A stretch of DNA of 27,716 nucleotides from DATJWY01 sp035500775 (GCA_035500775.1 DATJWY010000033.1:1-27716); one strand, 5' to 3'; numbered from the stretch's first letter, positions 1 through 10,454 are shown. Program-made: numbers and translations. The notes: a model not told the origin generated them from the sequence alone.

Positions 1-107
1 CTGCCCTGGACCCGCTGGGGCCTTGAGGCCCCAGACCCCCGAATAGTTAAAATAAAGTATTCCAAAGGCTTGCCTTTGGCGGGGTCCAGGGGCAGCGTCC
101 CTGGCCT
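1..107. repeat. Composite palindromic element, copy A (left end cut by window)
   Basis: Three hairpins lie in a row. Module a is at 15-34 (CTGGGGCC, TTGA loop, GGCCCCAG). Module b is at 62-79 (CCAAAGGC, TT, GCCTTTGG). Module C is at 86-104 (CCAGGG...CCCTGG). An AT-rich spacer at about 41-60 separates a from b, and a CGGGGTC linker joins b to C. The same modules recur at eight other places in the window. It lies just downstream of the dipeptidase stop codon, so it could act as a transcription terminator or mRNA 3' stabiliser; that role is inference. Confidence 0.85.
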
Positions 108-1127
108 TCACGCCGAGGCCGCGGCTTCCGCCTGACGCATCAGGCGCAGGAAATTGCCGCCCCAGAGCGCGCGGATCTCGTCTTCGCCGTAGCCGCGCCG
201 CACCAGCTCGGCGGTGATGTTCGGGCTCTCCGCCGCGTTGCGCCAGCCGGAGATTTCGCCGCCGCCGTCGAAATCCGAGCTGATGCCGACATGCGCGAGG
301 CCGCAGCGGCGTACCACGTAGTCGATATGATCGACGAAATCGGCGACCCCGACCGTTTCCACCCGGCCGTTCGGACGCAGGAAGGAGGGCATGGCGGTGA
401 TCTGCACCAGGCCGCCCGTGTCGCGCAGGGCGCCGAGTTGGGTGTCGTCCAGGTTCCGCGGGTGCGGGCTCAGCGCATGGACGCAGGAATGCGTGGCCAC
501 CACCGGCACCTCGGAAAGCTGTGTCGCCTGGAGCATCGTCTGGCGCGAGGCGTGCGACACATCGATCAGCAGGCCAAGCCGGTTCATCTCCCGCACCGCC
601 TGCTTGCCGAGGTCGCTGAGCCCGCCATGCAGCGTCGCGCGGTCGCCGAGATCGGCGCGCGGATTGGCGCTGTCGCAGAGGGCGTTATGGCCGTTATGGC
701 AGAGGGTGACGTAGATGGCGCCGCGCGCGCGCAGCGCCGCGAGCAGCGAGAGGTCCTCGCCGATCGCGTGGCCGTTCTCGACGCAGGGGATGACCGCGAG
801 CGCGCCGTCCCGCTTCGCCTGCTCCACCGCGTCCGCCACCGGACAGATGCGGGCGGTGAGATCCCCCTCGCTGCGGCCCATGGCGTTGATCTCGTCCAGC
901 ATGGCGAAGACGCGGTCACGCGCCGCCTGATATCCGTCCGGCGAGCGCGGGCCCTGCGGGATGTAGGCGACGAAGCACCCGGCATCGAGCCCGCCCTGCC
1001 GCATCTTCGGCAGGTCCACATGCCTCCGATCGGAGAGCAGGAACGGGTCCGGGCCGTTCGGCCAGGGAATGTCGATGTGACTGTCCAGGGTCAGCACGGC
1101 GTGGTGGAGGGCTGCGGCGTCGATCAT
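108..1127 (-). CDS. Membrane dipeptidase, peptidase family M19 (renal dipeptidase-like)
   Basis: A 339-residue protein of the M19 amidohydrolase-fold family, which hydrolyses dipeptides (often with a D-residue at the C-terminal side) using a two-zinc centre. The metal-site motifs appear in family order: His17-x-Asp19 near the N-terminus, Glu117 in a PCVENGH stretch, His192 in SHAS, His213 in THS, and the late Asp in GISSDFDG (281-288). The length is close to the usual 320-400. I see no signal peptide or membrane segment, so it is probably cytoplasmic despite the family name. The ATG at 1127 is the only start that keeps the first His-x-Asp motif with a normal leader; its ribosome binding site is weak. 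It is transcribed away from the tRNA-Arg gene and followed at once by palindromic copy A. The true substrate is not visible from sequence. Confidence 0.93.
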   Translation of the reverse strand: MIDAAALHHAVLTLDSHIDIPWPNGPDPFLLSDRRHVDLPKMRQGGLDAGCFVAYIPQGPRSPDGYQAARDRVFAMLDEINAMGRSEGDLTARICPVADAVEQAKRDGALAVIPCVENGHAIGEDLSLLAALRARGAIYVTLCHNGHNALCDSANPRADLGDRATLHGGLSDLGKQAVREMNRLGLLIDVSHASRQTMLQATQLSEVPVVATHSCVHALSPHPRNLDDTQLGALRDTGGLVQITAMPSFLRPNGRVETVGVADFVDHIDYVVRRCGLAHVGISSDFDGGGEISGWRNAAESPNITAELVRRGYGEDEIRALWGGNFLRLMRQAEAAASA

Positions 1128-1271
1128 TGCGAGAGTCGTCTTTCCTTGCCGTTGCCGTCAGGGGCTGGCCGATCCGATGCGGCGCCGGGGTCGGGCGGTG
1201 CGCATCGCGGGGCACGAGCTTGTATTCCGCACCTGTTTGCCGCCCGGCACAAGGTCGGGGGCGCTGCGGGG

Positions 1272-1300
1272 TTTTCCCGCGCCGCCGCATTCTGTATAAG
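1272..1300 (+). promoter_or_regulatory. Putative promoter of tRNA-Arg(CCU)
   Basis: A TATAAG hexamer at 1295-1300, preceded by TG one base upstream of a T, gives a good -10 box. A weak -35 match (TTTTCC, 1272-1277) lies 17 nt upstream. Transcription would begin near 1306, about ten bases before the first base of the tRNA. This was found by eye only. Confidence 0.45.
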
Positions 1301-1315
1301 AGCGGCTCTACTGCT

Positions 1316-1628
1316 GTCCGCGTAGCTCAGCAGGATAGAGCACAGGATTCCTTGTTCAACTGGGCGTCGCGCCGGGAAACCGCGCGGCGGATCCGCTCAA
1401 AGTCGGGGAAAGCTACGGCGCGCTCGCGCCTTGCCGATCCCGAGCCAAGCCTGGGGCGTCCCGCCCCGGGAAGGTGTAGAGACTGGACGGGCGGCACCTA
1501 AGGGCTTCGGCCTAGGGTGGAGGGACAGTCCAGACCACGAACGCCGCGCGGGGCTCGCCCGGGTGGCGGCGGCGAAAGCCGAAGTGGGATGAATCCTGGG
1601 GCCGTGGGTTCGAATCCCGCCGCGGACA
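1316..1628 (+). tRNA. tRNA-Arg(CCU), interrupted by a group I intron
   Basis: The exons are 1316-1352 and 1592-1628. Joined, they give a 74-nt cloverleaf. The acceptor stem is GTCCGCG/CGCGGAC and the D-stem GCTC/GAGC. The anticodon stem is CAGGA/TCCTG with loop TTCCTAA. The T-stem GTGGG/CCCGC encloses TTCGAAT, and the discriminator base is A1628. The anticodon CCT is at 1350-1352, so this is the tRNA-Arg that reads AGG. The break falls directly after anticodon base 36. The CCA end is not encoded. A group I intron at this position of tRNA-Arg(CCU) is known from Agrobacterium, and a close relative sits in Azoarcus tRNA-Ile. Simple tRNA scanners may miss the gene because it is split. Confidence 0.95.
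1353..1591 (+). ncRNA. Group I intron (IC3-like, self-splicing) in tRNA-Arg
   Basis: A 239-nt intron with no open reading frame of its own. The 5' exon end CCT (1350-1352) can pair with GGG at 1362-1364, giving P1 with the expected U-G wobble at the splice site. The stretch GCGCCGGGAAACC (from about 1370) and the core around 1472-1504, with GGTGTAGAGACT, GACGG and CACCTAAG, agree with my memory of the Azoarcus tRNA-Ile ribozyme. ACAGTCCAGA (about 1526-1535) fits the conserved P7-to-P9 part. GGCGGCGAAAGCC (about 1568-1580) is a GNRA-capped hairpin. The intron ends with G1591, the terminal guanosine, before exon base A37. Splicing is inferred from the fold; it was not tested here. Confidence 0.93.
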
Positions 1629-1714
1629 TCACTTGCCTGACCGTCGTTTCCCTGCCCGGAAGGGCCGGACTTCCCCGTTGCCGGGGGGCGGTTTCTGACC
1701 GATACAGTCCGGCC

Positions 1715-4372
<2,658 letters not shown>

Positions 4373-4392
4373 CTTGTTGCTGAACAAGGGAA

Positions 4393-4562
4393 GGCCAGGG
4401 GCGCTCCCTCCGTGGCCGTTCCATCGGCCGTTCCGGCCGATGGAACCTTCGGCCACTCCGCCCCTGGACCCCGCCAAAGGCAAGCCTTTGGGATCCATTC
4501 CTTTAAGTAATGGGGGTCTGGGGCCTCAAGGCCCCAGCGGGTCCAGGGCGGAGCCCTGGCCT
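4393..4562. repeat. Composite palindromic element, copy B, with an enlarged first hairpin
   Basis: Four inverted repeats in the order C-b-spacer-a-C. The first is an expanded C module at 4395-4467, whose inner stem is GTTCCATCGGCC (4418-4429) against GGCCGATGGAAC (4435-4446). Module b is at 4474-4491, module a at 4518-4537 and the final C at 4543-4559. A short AT-rich spacer lies between b and a. The element fills most of the gap between leuS and lptE, inside what would be one transcription unit. Copy G has the same expanded module, inverted and with a different stem sequence. Confidence 0.88.
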
Positions 4563-4641
4563 TGGTTCCCAGCTAAGTTTACGCTTGGGTTAGCCGGGGG
4601 AAAGGCTCCCGGCCGCGTGCGGGCCCGTTTGGGAGGTGCCG

Positions 4642-5175
4642 GTGGCTAAGGGAAACAGGCGCGTGCATCTGCTGCGGGGTGCCTTGGGCGTGCTGACATT
4701 GTGCCTAGCGGGGTGCGGGTTTCATCCGCTCTATGCCCCGGCGGGCGGGACCCCGGCCGATGCGAGCCTGAGCCGGGTCTATGTCGACGTGATCGGCGAC
4801 CGCTCCGGGCAGTTGCTGCGTCAGGCGTTGCAGGCGCGGCTGGATGGCAGCGGCTCGGCCTCGGCCAAGACGTTTGAGTTGGCGGTCTCCTATTCGATCA
4901 GCCAGGAAGGCATCTCGATCACGCAGGACAACTCGGTCACCCGCTTGCGCTCGGTTGGGCGGGCGAACTGGGTGCTGAAGACGGTCACGGCACCGCCGCG
5001 GACGGTGCGGAGCGGCTCCGTCCGCGCCCTGGACGGATACAACCAGATCAACGAGCAGTATTTCTACTCGACACTGGAGAATGAGGCGGTGGAGCGCCGG
5101 CTGGCCGAGACGCTCGCCGACCAGATCACGCAGCAACTCGCGGTGTATTTCCGGCAGCATCCGGAACGGACCTAG
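4642..5175 (+). CDS. lptE: LPS-assembly lipoprotein LptE
   Basis: A 177-residue outer-membrane lipoprotein of the LptE (RlpB) family, which plugs the LptD barrel and helps deliver lipopolysaccharide to the cell surface. A short basic N-terminus and a hydrophobic stretch end in a lipobox, Leu-Ala-Gly-Cys, with the lipidated cysteine at residue 25. The mature part opens with the typical GFHPLYAP sequence. The GTG at 4642 is preferred because GGGAGG (4631-4636) lies five bases upstream; the in-frame GTG at 4636 overlaps that site. Only five bases separate its stop from holA, and leuS is upstream, the same trio as in E. coli. The sequence is divergent, as is normal for LptE, so the call rests on the lipobox, start of the mature protein, length and context together. 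Confidence 0.9.
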   Translation: MAKGNRRVHLLRGALGVLTLCLAGCGFHPLYAPAGGTPADASLSRVYVDVIGDRSGQLLRQALQARLDGSGSASAKTFELAVSYSISQEGISITQDNSVTRLRSVGRANWVLKTVTAPPRTVRSGSVRALDGYNQINEQYFYSTLENEAVERRLAETLADQITQQLAVYFRQHPERT

Positions 5176-5180
5176 GCGCC

Positions 5181-6194
5181 ATGAAGCTGGAGGCACGGCA
5201 GCTTCCGGCCTTCCTGCGGCAGCCGCCGGCGACGTGCCGGGTGGTGCTGCTGCATGGCGACGATGGCGGGCTGATCCGTGAGCGGGCGGAGCAGCTGACC
5301 CGCACCGTGGCCGGAACGCTGGACGACCCCTTCCGGGTCGCGGAGCTGCACCCCGAAACCCATAATCGCCTGGAGGAAGAGGCGACCGCGATGGCACTGA
5401 CCGGCGGTCGCCGGGTGGTACGGGTGCGCGAGGTTGGGGACGGACTCGCCGCCGCTTTGCGTAAGCTGCTTGGCGGCGCGGGCGACGCGCTCATCATCCT
5501 GGAGGCGCCGGGGCTGGGCCGCGGCAAGCTGCGCACCCTGGTCGAGGGCGCGCCGGACGCGGCCGCCATCGGCTGCTACCCGGAGGAAGGCCGGGCGCTG
5601 GAAGCCTCGGTGCGGGCGCTGCTCTCCGAGCAAGGCATCAGCATCGCCGCCGATGCGCTGACCTGGCTGACCCAGAATCTCGGCGCGGATCGTGGCACCA
5701 CCCGGAGCGAGATCGAGAAGCTCGCGCTCTATGCCGGTCCTGGCGGGCGGATCGACCTGGACGCGGCGGAGGCCTGCCTGGGCGATGCCACCGCCCTCTC
5801 GGTGGACGAGGCCCTGTTCGCGGCGACCGCCGGGCGGATGGAGGCGATGGACCGGGCGCTGGAGCGCGCCCTGGCCGAGGGGCTGAACGCGATCGGGGTG
5901 CTGCGGCCGGCGTTGTACCATTTGCAGCGCCTGCATCAGGCGCGTCTCGCGATGGAAACCGGCATTTCGGCGGCGGAGGCGATGAAGTCGGTGCGGCCGC
6001 CCGTCTTTTTTCGCAATCAGCCGGCGTTTACTCAGGCTTTGTCGCTCTGGTCGGCGGAGAGCCTGTTCCGGGCGATGAACGAGGCGCAGGCGGTGGAACT
6101 CGCCTGCAAGACGACCGGCTCTCGGCCGGAATTGCTATGCCGGCGGTTCCTGACCGCCATCGCCCGGCAGGCGGCGGCCCGGCGGCGCGGGTGA
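5181..6194 (+). CDS. holA: DNA polymerase III subunit delta
   Basis: A 337-residue clamp-loader subunit; delta opens the beta sliding clamp during loading onto DNA. The N-terminal domain contains the VVLLHGDDGGLIRERAEQL pattern, equivalent to the degenerate ATP-binding fold of HolA. The middle region has the conserved LTQNLGADRGTTRSEIEKLALY segment, and the C-terminal helical domain carries FFRNQPAFTQAL and a late RRFLTAIARQ stretch. Length and position directly after lptE both fit. The ATG at 5181 follows the lptE stop by five bases, suggesting coupled translation. It converges with parB, with two GC-rich hairpins between them. Confidence 0.95.
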   Translation: MKLEARQLPAFLRQPPATCRVVLLHGDDGGLIRERAEQLTRTVAGTLDDPFRVAELHPETHNRLEEEATAMALTGGRRVVRVREVGDGLAAALRKLLGGAGDALIILEAPGLGRGKLRTLVEGAPDAAAIGCYPEEGRALEASVRALLSEQGISIAADALTWLTQNLGADRGTTRSEIEKLALYAGPGGRIDLDAAEACLGDATALSVDEALFAATAGRMEAMDRALERALAEGLNAIGVLRPALYHLQRLHQARLAMETGISAAEAMKSVRPPVFFRNQPAFTQALSLWSAESLFRAMNEAQAVELACKTTGSRPELLCRRFLTAIARQAAARRRG

Positions 6195-6197
6195 GGC

Positions 6198-6246
6198 CTC
6201 GGGGCGCTGCCCCGAACCCCGCCGGGGGACGCGCCGTCCCCCGGAC
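6198..6246. terminator. Two GC-rich hairpins between convergent holA and parB (palindromic copy C)
   Basis: Two inverted repeats: CGGGGC/GCCCCG at 6200-6214, and a stem CCGGGGGACG/CGTCCCCCGG at 6222-6244. The linker AACCCCGCC resembles the GACCCCGCC linker of the other palindromic copies, though neither hairpin matches modules a or b. There is no clear T-tract on either side apart from a short ATTTTG after 6254. The site between two gene ends suggests bidirectional termination; that is inference. Confidence 0.6.
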
Positions 6247-6265
6247 CCCGGCGCAATTTTGACCG

Positions 6266-7126
6266 TCAATCCCGGCTCAGCAGCGAGATCAGCCCGTCGA
6301 GTTGTTCCAGGGTCCGGTACTGGATCCTGAGCGTGCCGCCCTTGCCGTCGAAGGCGATCTGCACGCGCAGACCCAGCCGCTCGGTCAGATCCTGCTCCAC
6401 GGCTCGCGTCTCCGGGTCCACCGCCCGCCCCGTGCTCTCCGCGCGCGGCTTGCTCTCCTGCTGCGCCAGCGTCTCGGTTTGCCGGACGTTCAGCCCGCGG
6501 GCGATGACGGCGAGCGCGGCCTTGGCCGGCTCCGGGTGCGCGAGCAGGGCGCGGGCGTGGCCGGCGGAGAGTGTGCCCTTCCGCACCTCGACGCGGACGG
6601 AGTCCGGCAGGTTCAGCAGGCGCATGGCGTTCGCCACATGGCTGCGCGACTTGCCGACCGAGATGCCGAGCTGCTCCTGCGTCATCCCGAACTCATCGGC
6701 CAGGCGGCGGTAGCCTTCCGCCTCTTCGATGGCGTTGAGATCCTGCCGTTGCAGGTTCTCGACCAGTGCGGCAGCCATGGCCTCGGAATCCGACAAATCC
6801 CGCACCAGGGCCGGGATCTCGTGCAGTCCGGCGGCCTGCGCCGCGCGCCAGCGTCGTTCGCCGGCGATGATCTGGTAGCGATCGCGCTGCCCCGGCACCG
6901 GCCGGGCGAGGATCGGTTGCAGCACGCCGCAGGCGCGGATGGAATCGACCAGTTCCGCGAGCGCGCCCGGCTCCATCACCGTGCGCGGCTGGAACGGGCT
7001 TGGCTCCAGTTTGTCGAGGGGCAGTTGGCGGGCCGGCTGGATTTCCGCCACCGGTTCGGCCACGCTGTCGCCGAGCAGCGCGGCAAGGCCGCGGCCGAGG
7101 CGCGGGCTGGTTTCGCGCGCGCTCAC
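6266..7126 (-). CDS. parB: Chromosome-partitioning protein ParB
   Basis: A 286-residue ParB/Spo0J CTPase clamp that loads at parS and spreads on DNA. The N-terminal GRGLAALLGD (11-20) is the usual ParA-interacting element. LEPSPFQPR (40-48), GERRWRA (89-95, the CTP-binding arginine motif) and ENLQR (123-127) are the ParB boxes. They are followed by a helix-turn-helix region, MTQEQLGISVGKSRSHVANAMRLL (about 148-171), for parS recognition. A C-terminal dimerisation domain ends in LEQLDGLISLLSRD. Its start overlaps the end of parA by four bases (ATGA), so the two are translationally coupled. Its likely binding sites are 1.4 kb away in rsmG. Confidence 0.97.
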   Translation of the reverse strand: MSARETSPRLGRGLAALLGDSVAEPVAEIQPARQLPLDKLEPSPFQPRTVMEPGALAELVDSIRACGVLQPILARPVPGQRDRYQIIAGERRWRAAQAAGLHEIPALVRDLSDSEAMAAALVENLQRQDLNAIEEAEGYRRLADEFGMTQEQLGISVGKSRSHVANAMRLLNLPDSVRVEVRKGTLSAGHARALLAHPEPAKAALAVIARGLNVRQTETLAQQESKPRAESTGRAVDPETRAVEQDLTERLGLRVQIAFDGKGGTLRIQYRTLEQLDGLISLLSRD

Positions 7127-7968
7127 GCCGTCTGCTCCCGTCCCGGCCGTTCGCGGCGCAGCACTTCCTCGGCCAGTTTCGTGTAGGCCAGTGCGCCAGC
7201 GGACCGGCTATCGTACAGCATCACGGGCTTCCCATGGCTCGGCGCTTCGGAGATGCGGATATTGCGCGGGATCATCGTCTCGTACACCCGGTCGCCGAAG
7301 AAGCTGCGCGCATCCGCCGCCACCAGATCGGAGAGGTTGTTGCGGCGGTCGAACATGGTCAGCACGATGCCTTGCAGGGTGAGGCCGGCATTCAGCGCCC
7401 GGCGCACCAGGTCGATGGTCCGCACCAATTGGCTGATGCCTTCCAGGGCGAAGAACTCGCATTGCAGCGGCACCAGCACCCCATTAGCGGCGACGAGGCC
7501 GTTCAGGGTGAGCAGGCCCAGGCTGGGTGGGCAATCGATGAGGATGAAGCCGTACTCGTCAGTCGCTGTCCGCAGCGCCTCGCGGAGCTGGAACTCGCGC
7601 TTCTCCACCCCGACCAGTTCGATCTCGGCGCCGGCGAGGTTGGTGTCGGCGGCGATGATGTCGAGATCCGGCACCAGCGTGGATTGCCGCAACTGGGCGA
7701 GATTGCGCTCGCCGTTGAGCAGGGCGTAGGTGCCGGCACCGCGCGCGCCGCGCTCCAGGCCGAGGCCGGTGGAGGCGTTGCCTTGCGGGTCGAGGTCGAT
7801 CAGCAGCACCCGCTCGCCCTTGGCCGCAAGCGCGGTCGCGAGGTTGATCGAGGTCGTCGTCTTGCCGACCCCTCCTTTCTGGTTGGCCACGGCGAGAATG
7901 CGCGGTGCCTGACCGGGCCGGGTAACAGGAGGGGCTGCCTCAGCTGCGGATTCCGACACGCACAACAT
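7123..7968 (-). CDS. parA: Chromosome-partitioning ATPase ParA
   Basis: A 281-residue Walker-type ATPase that moves ParB-parS complexes over the nucleoid. The deviant Walker A motif KGGVGKTT is at 31-38. It is followed by LLIDLDPQGNAS and IDCPPSLGLLTLNGL, the switch regions of the ParA/Soj/MinD group. About 20 residues precede the core, with no N-terminal DNA-binding helix-turn-helix, so this is a chromosomal (type Ib-like) rather than a P1-type plasmid ParA. The ATG at 7968 overlaps the end of rsmG by 29 bases; a GTG three codons later is an alternative start. It sits in the order rsmG-parA-parB. Confidence 0.97.
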   Translation of the reverse strand: MLCVSESAAEAAPPVTRPGQAPRILAVANQKGGVGKTTTSINLATALAAKGERVLLIDLDPQGNASTGLGLERGARGAGTYALLNGERNLAQLRQSTLVPDLDIIAADTNLAGAEIELVGVEKREFQLREALRTATDEYGFILIDCPPSLGLLTLNGLVAANGVLVPLQCEFFALEGISQLVRTIDLVRRALNAGLTLQGIVLTMFDRRNNLSDLVAADARSFFGDRVYETMIPRNIRISEAPSHGKPVMLYDSRSAGALAYTKLAEEVLRRERPGREQTA

Positions 7969-8575
7969 CCCTGATCTGGAGAATACAACCGCCCCTGCCG
8001 GTACGGCTCGGGATGGTCTCGACTTCCATGTGCCACTCCGCGGTCGCGGCGGTCAATTCGGAAGGGGCGTTCGCGCCCTTAAGAAACAGGCACATCCCGC
8101 CCGGCGCGAGCAATGGCGCGGCGAGATCAAGCAATTGGGGCAGCGGCGCCAGGGCGCGCGCGGTGACGAGCTGCGCCGGGTCCAGTGTCAGGGATTCGAT
8201 GCGGGCGGCATGTACCCGTGCCGGCGCCGCGGTGATCCGCGCCGCTTCCCGCAGGAAGGCGGCCTTGCGTTGATCCGATTCCACCAGATCGACGCTGAGT
8301 CCCGTGGCGATGGCGAGCACCAGGCCGGGAAACCCGCCTCCCGAGCCGAGATCGATGGCGCGGGTCACGCCGGGCGGGATCAGGGGGGCGAGTTGCAGCG
8401 AGTCGGCGATGTGCCGCTCCCAGAGTTGCGGCAGGTCACGGGGCGCGACAAGGTTGATCCGCGCGTTCCAGCGGGTCAGCAGGGCCGCGTAGGCGTCCAG
8501 CCGCGCCTGTGTTTCACGTGAAACATCGAGCGGCGCGGTGGGTGTGGGGGTGTGGGGATGTTTCACGTGAAACAC
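7940..8575 (-). CDS. rsmG: 16S rRNA (guanine-N7)-methyltransferase RsmG
   Basis: A 211-residue SAM-dependent enzyme that methylates G527 of 16S rRNA. The SAM-binding loop is DLGSGGGFPG at 75-84, followed by the acidic VESDQRK segment, with ARALAPL and LFLKG further on. Conserved family sequence begins near residue 19 (SRETQARLDAY), so the start lies at or upstream of the first parS. I choose GTG 8575, one base after the mnmG stop. The in-frame ATG at 8599 would add eight residues and overlap mnmG by 23 bases. The first 22 residues are unusual: FHVKH (2-6) and DVSRET (17-22) are translations of the two parS sites, joined by a Pro/Thr-rich linker. Its 3' end overlaps parA. Confidence 0.93.
   Translation of the reverse strand: MFHVKHPHTPTPTAPLDVSRETQARLDAYAALLTRWNARINLVAPRDLPQLWERHIADSLQLAPLIPPGVTRAIDLGSGGGFPGLVLAIATGLSVDLVESDQRKAAFLREAARITAAPARVHAARIESLTLDPAQLVTARALAPLPQLLDLAAPLLAPGGMCLFLKGANAPSELTAATAEWHMEVETIPSRTGRGGCILQIRDVVRVGIRS
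8510..8525. promoter_or_regulatory. parS: parS site 1 (ParB loading site) inside rsmG
   Basis: The 16-bp perfect palindrome TGTTTCACGTGAAACA matches the conserved chromosomal parS consensus. It is read in the rsmG frame as part of Asp-Val-Ser-Arg-Glu-Thr. parB lies about 1.4 kb away in the same cluster, as is usual for origin-proximal parS. Confidence 0.96.
8559..8574. promoter_or_regulatory. parS: parS site 2 (ParB loading site) at the rsmG start
   Basis: A second exact copy of TGTTTCACGTGAAACA, 49 bp from site 1 (same base to same base). In the rsmG frame it is read as part of the GTG start, Phe-His-Val-Lys-His, so the site overlaps the chosen start codon. It is three bases from the mnmG stop. 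Confidence 0.96.
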
Positions 8576-8576
8576 C

Positions 8577-10430
8577 TCAGCGCCCGAGCCGGCGGGCATG
8601 CGCCAGCACCGCCATGAGCGCCGCCGGCGTCATGCCCGGAATCCGTCCCGCCGCCGCCAGCGAGGTCGGGCGCACCGTGTCCAGCTTCTCCCGGATCTCC
8701 GTGCTCAGCCCGCCGATTTGGCTGAAATCCAGCCCCGCCGGCAAGGTCACGGCTTCCTGGCGTTCGAGTTGTCGGATCTCGGCCTCCTGGCGTTGCAAAT
8801 AGCCGGCATATTGCGCCTCGATCTCCAGATGCCGGCGGATGCGGGGCGGCAGCGCCTGCAGCCAGGGAAAGGCGCGCTCGATCGCCCCGTCCGCCTGCGG
8901 CGTCACCAACAGGTCGAGCACCGTGCGCCGCCGCCCATCCGCCCGCACCGCGAGGCCCTGTTGCGCCAGTTCCGCCGGACTGCCCCCCTCCGTTTGGGCC
9001 CGGCTGAGGGCTGCCTCGATGGCCTCCGCCTCGTGCCGAAAGGCGGCGGCGCGCGCGCCGCCAATGCAGCCCCAGGCGAGGCCCAGGGGGCTCAGCCGCA
9101 GATCGGCATTATCCGCCCGCAGCGTCAGCCGGAACTCGGCGCGCGAGGTGAACATGCGGTACGGCTCGGTGACGCCATGGGTGATCAGGTCGTCCACCAG
9201 CACGCCGAGATAGCCGGCGCCACGGGGCACCGAGATCCCCTCGCCGCCCCCGGCGATCCGGGCCGCGTTGATGCCGGCCAGGATGCCCTGCGCCCCCGCT
9301 TCCTCATAGCCGGTCGTGCCGTTGATCTGGCCGGCCAGGAACAACCGGGGCAGCGCCTTGACCTCCAGCGTCGCGGCGAGCGCGCGTGGATCGACGAAAT
9401 CATACTCCACCGCGTAGCCCGGCCGCAGGATACGCGCCCGCTCCAGCCCCGGGATGGTCGCGAGCATCGCGGCCTGCACCTCCGCCGGCAGACTGGTGGA
9501 AATGCCGTTGGGATAGACGGTCGGGTCGTCGAGACCCTCCGGCTCCAGGAAGATCTGATGCCGCTCCCGGTCGCCGAAGCGGACGATCTTGTCCTCGATC
9601 GACGGGCAGTAGCGCGGCCCCCGGCCGGAAATGGCTCCGCCATAGACGGCCGAGCGGTGCAGATTGGCGCGGATCACCGCATGCGTCGCTTGTGTCGTGC
9701 CGGTGATGCGGCAGGAGATCTGCGGCGTGGTGATCGCCGCGGTCATCCGGCTGAATGGCTCCGGGACGGTGTCGCCCGGGTCCTCCTCCAGTGACTCCCA
9801 ATCGATGCTCGTGCGGTCCAGGCGTGGCGGCGTGCCGGTCTTCAGCCGGCCGAGCGGCAGGCCGATGCGCTCCAGCGTCCGGGCCAGCCCGACAGAGGGA
9901 GCTTCCCCGACCCGCCCCGCCGGGCGCTGCTCCGTTCCGATGTGGGTGACGCCGCGCAGGAAGGTGCCTGTGGTGATCACCACGGCGCCGCAATCGAGGC
10001 GGGTGCCGTCGGCGCACAGAATGCCGGCGGCTTGGCCGGCGGAATTCAGCAGCAGATCCTCGGCCGAGCCGGCGCGCAGCACGAGGTTCGGCGTCTCGGC
10101 CAGCAGCGCCTGCATCGCCGCCCGGTACAGCGCCCGGTCCGCCTGCGCCCGCAACCCGTGCACGGCCGGGCCCTTGCTGCGGTTGAGCAGCTTGAAATGG
10201 ATGCCGGCCCGGTCCGCGGCGCGTCCCATCAGCCCGTCCAGCGCGTCGATCTCGCGCACCAGATGCCCCTTGCCGATCCCGCCAATCGCCGGGTTGCAGG
10301 ACATCTCGCCGATCGTGTCGAGCCGGTGCGTCAGCAGCAGCGTGCGCGCGCCCATGCGGGCCGCCGCCGCCGCCGCCTCGCAGCCCGCATGCCCGCCGCC
10401 CACCACCACGACGTCGAAGTCTTCGCTCAT
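8577..10430 (-). CDS. mnmG: tRNA uridine-5-carboxymethylaminomethyl modification enzyme MnmG (GidA)
   Basis: A 617-residue FAD enzyme that, with MnmE, installs the (carboxymethyl)aminomethyl group on wobble U34 of several tRNAs. The dinucleotide-binding motif GGGHAG is at 11-16, followed by the family signature EMSCNPAIGGIGKGHLVRE (about 43-61). Further conserved blocks are PRYCPSIEDK, YEEAGAQGILAGINAA and the TSRAEFRLTLRADNAD stretch. The C-terminal helical domain has the usual YAGYLQRQ. The length is standard. The ATG at 10430 follows a GGGTGA site a few bases upstream. The gene is separated from mnmE by palindromic copy D but touches rsmG. Confidence 0.97.
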   Translation of the reverse strand: MSEDFDVVVVGGGHAGCEAAAAAARMGARTLLLTHRLDTIGEMSCNPAIGGIGKGHLVREIDALDGLMGRAADRAGIHFKLLNRSKGPAVHGLRAQADRALYRAAMQALLAETPNLVLRAGSAEDLLLNSAGQAAGILCADGTRLDCGAVVITTGTFLRGVTHIGTEQRPAGRVGEAPSVGLARTLERIGLPLGRLKTGTPPRLDRTSIDWESLEEDPGDTVPEPFSRMTAAITTPQISCRITGTTQATHAVIRANLHRSAVYGGAISGRGPRYCPSIEDKIVRFGDRERHQIFLEPEGLDDPTVYPNGISTSLPAEVQAAMLATIPGLERARILRPGYAVEYDFVDPRALAATLEVKALPRLFLAGQINGTTGYEEAGAQGILAGINAARIAGGGEGISVPRGAGYLGVLVDDLITHGVTEPYRMFTSRAEFRLTLRADNADLRLSPLGLAWGCIGGARAAAFRHEAEAIEAALSRAQTEGGSPAELAQQGLAVRADGRRRTVLDLLVTPQADGAIERAFPWLQALPPRIRRHLEIEAQYAGYLQRQEAEIRQLERQEAVTLPAGLDFSQIGGLSTEIREKLDTVRPTSLAAAGRIPGMTPAALMAVLAHARRLGR

Positions 10431-10454
10431 TTCACCCTACCGCTCTTGCCGCGC

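Noticed and set aside
1127..1501. Open frame running over the tRNA 5' exon and intron
   Set aside because: Sequence is explained by tRNA and ribozyme; the protein has no recognisable features. The same applies to the minus-strand frame 1397-2086.
1517..1714. Upstream extension of the leuS reading frame
   Set aside because: It overlaps the group I intron and tRNA 3' exon and does not resemble LeuS; ATG 1715 gives a normal N-terminus.
6198..6265. Origin of replication near parB
   Set aside because: No cluster of DnaA boxes or AT-rich unwinding region is visible; parS shows origin proximity only.
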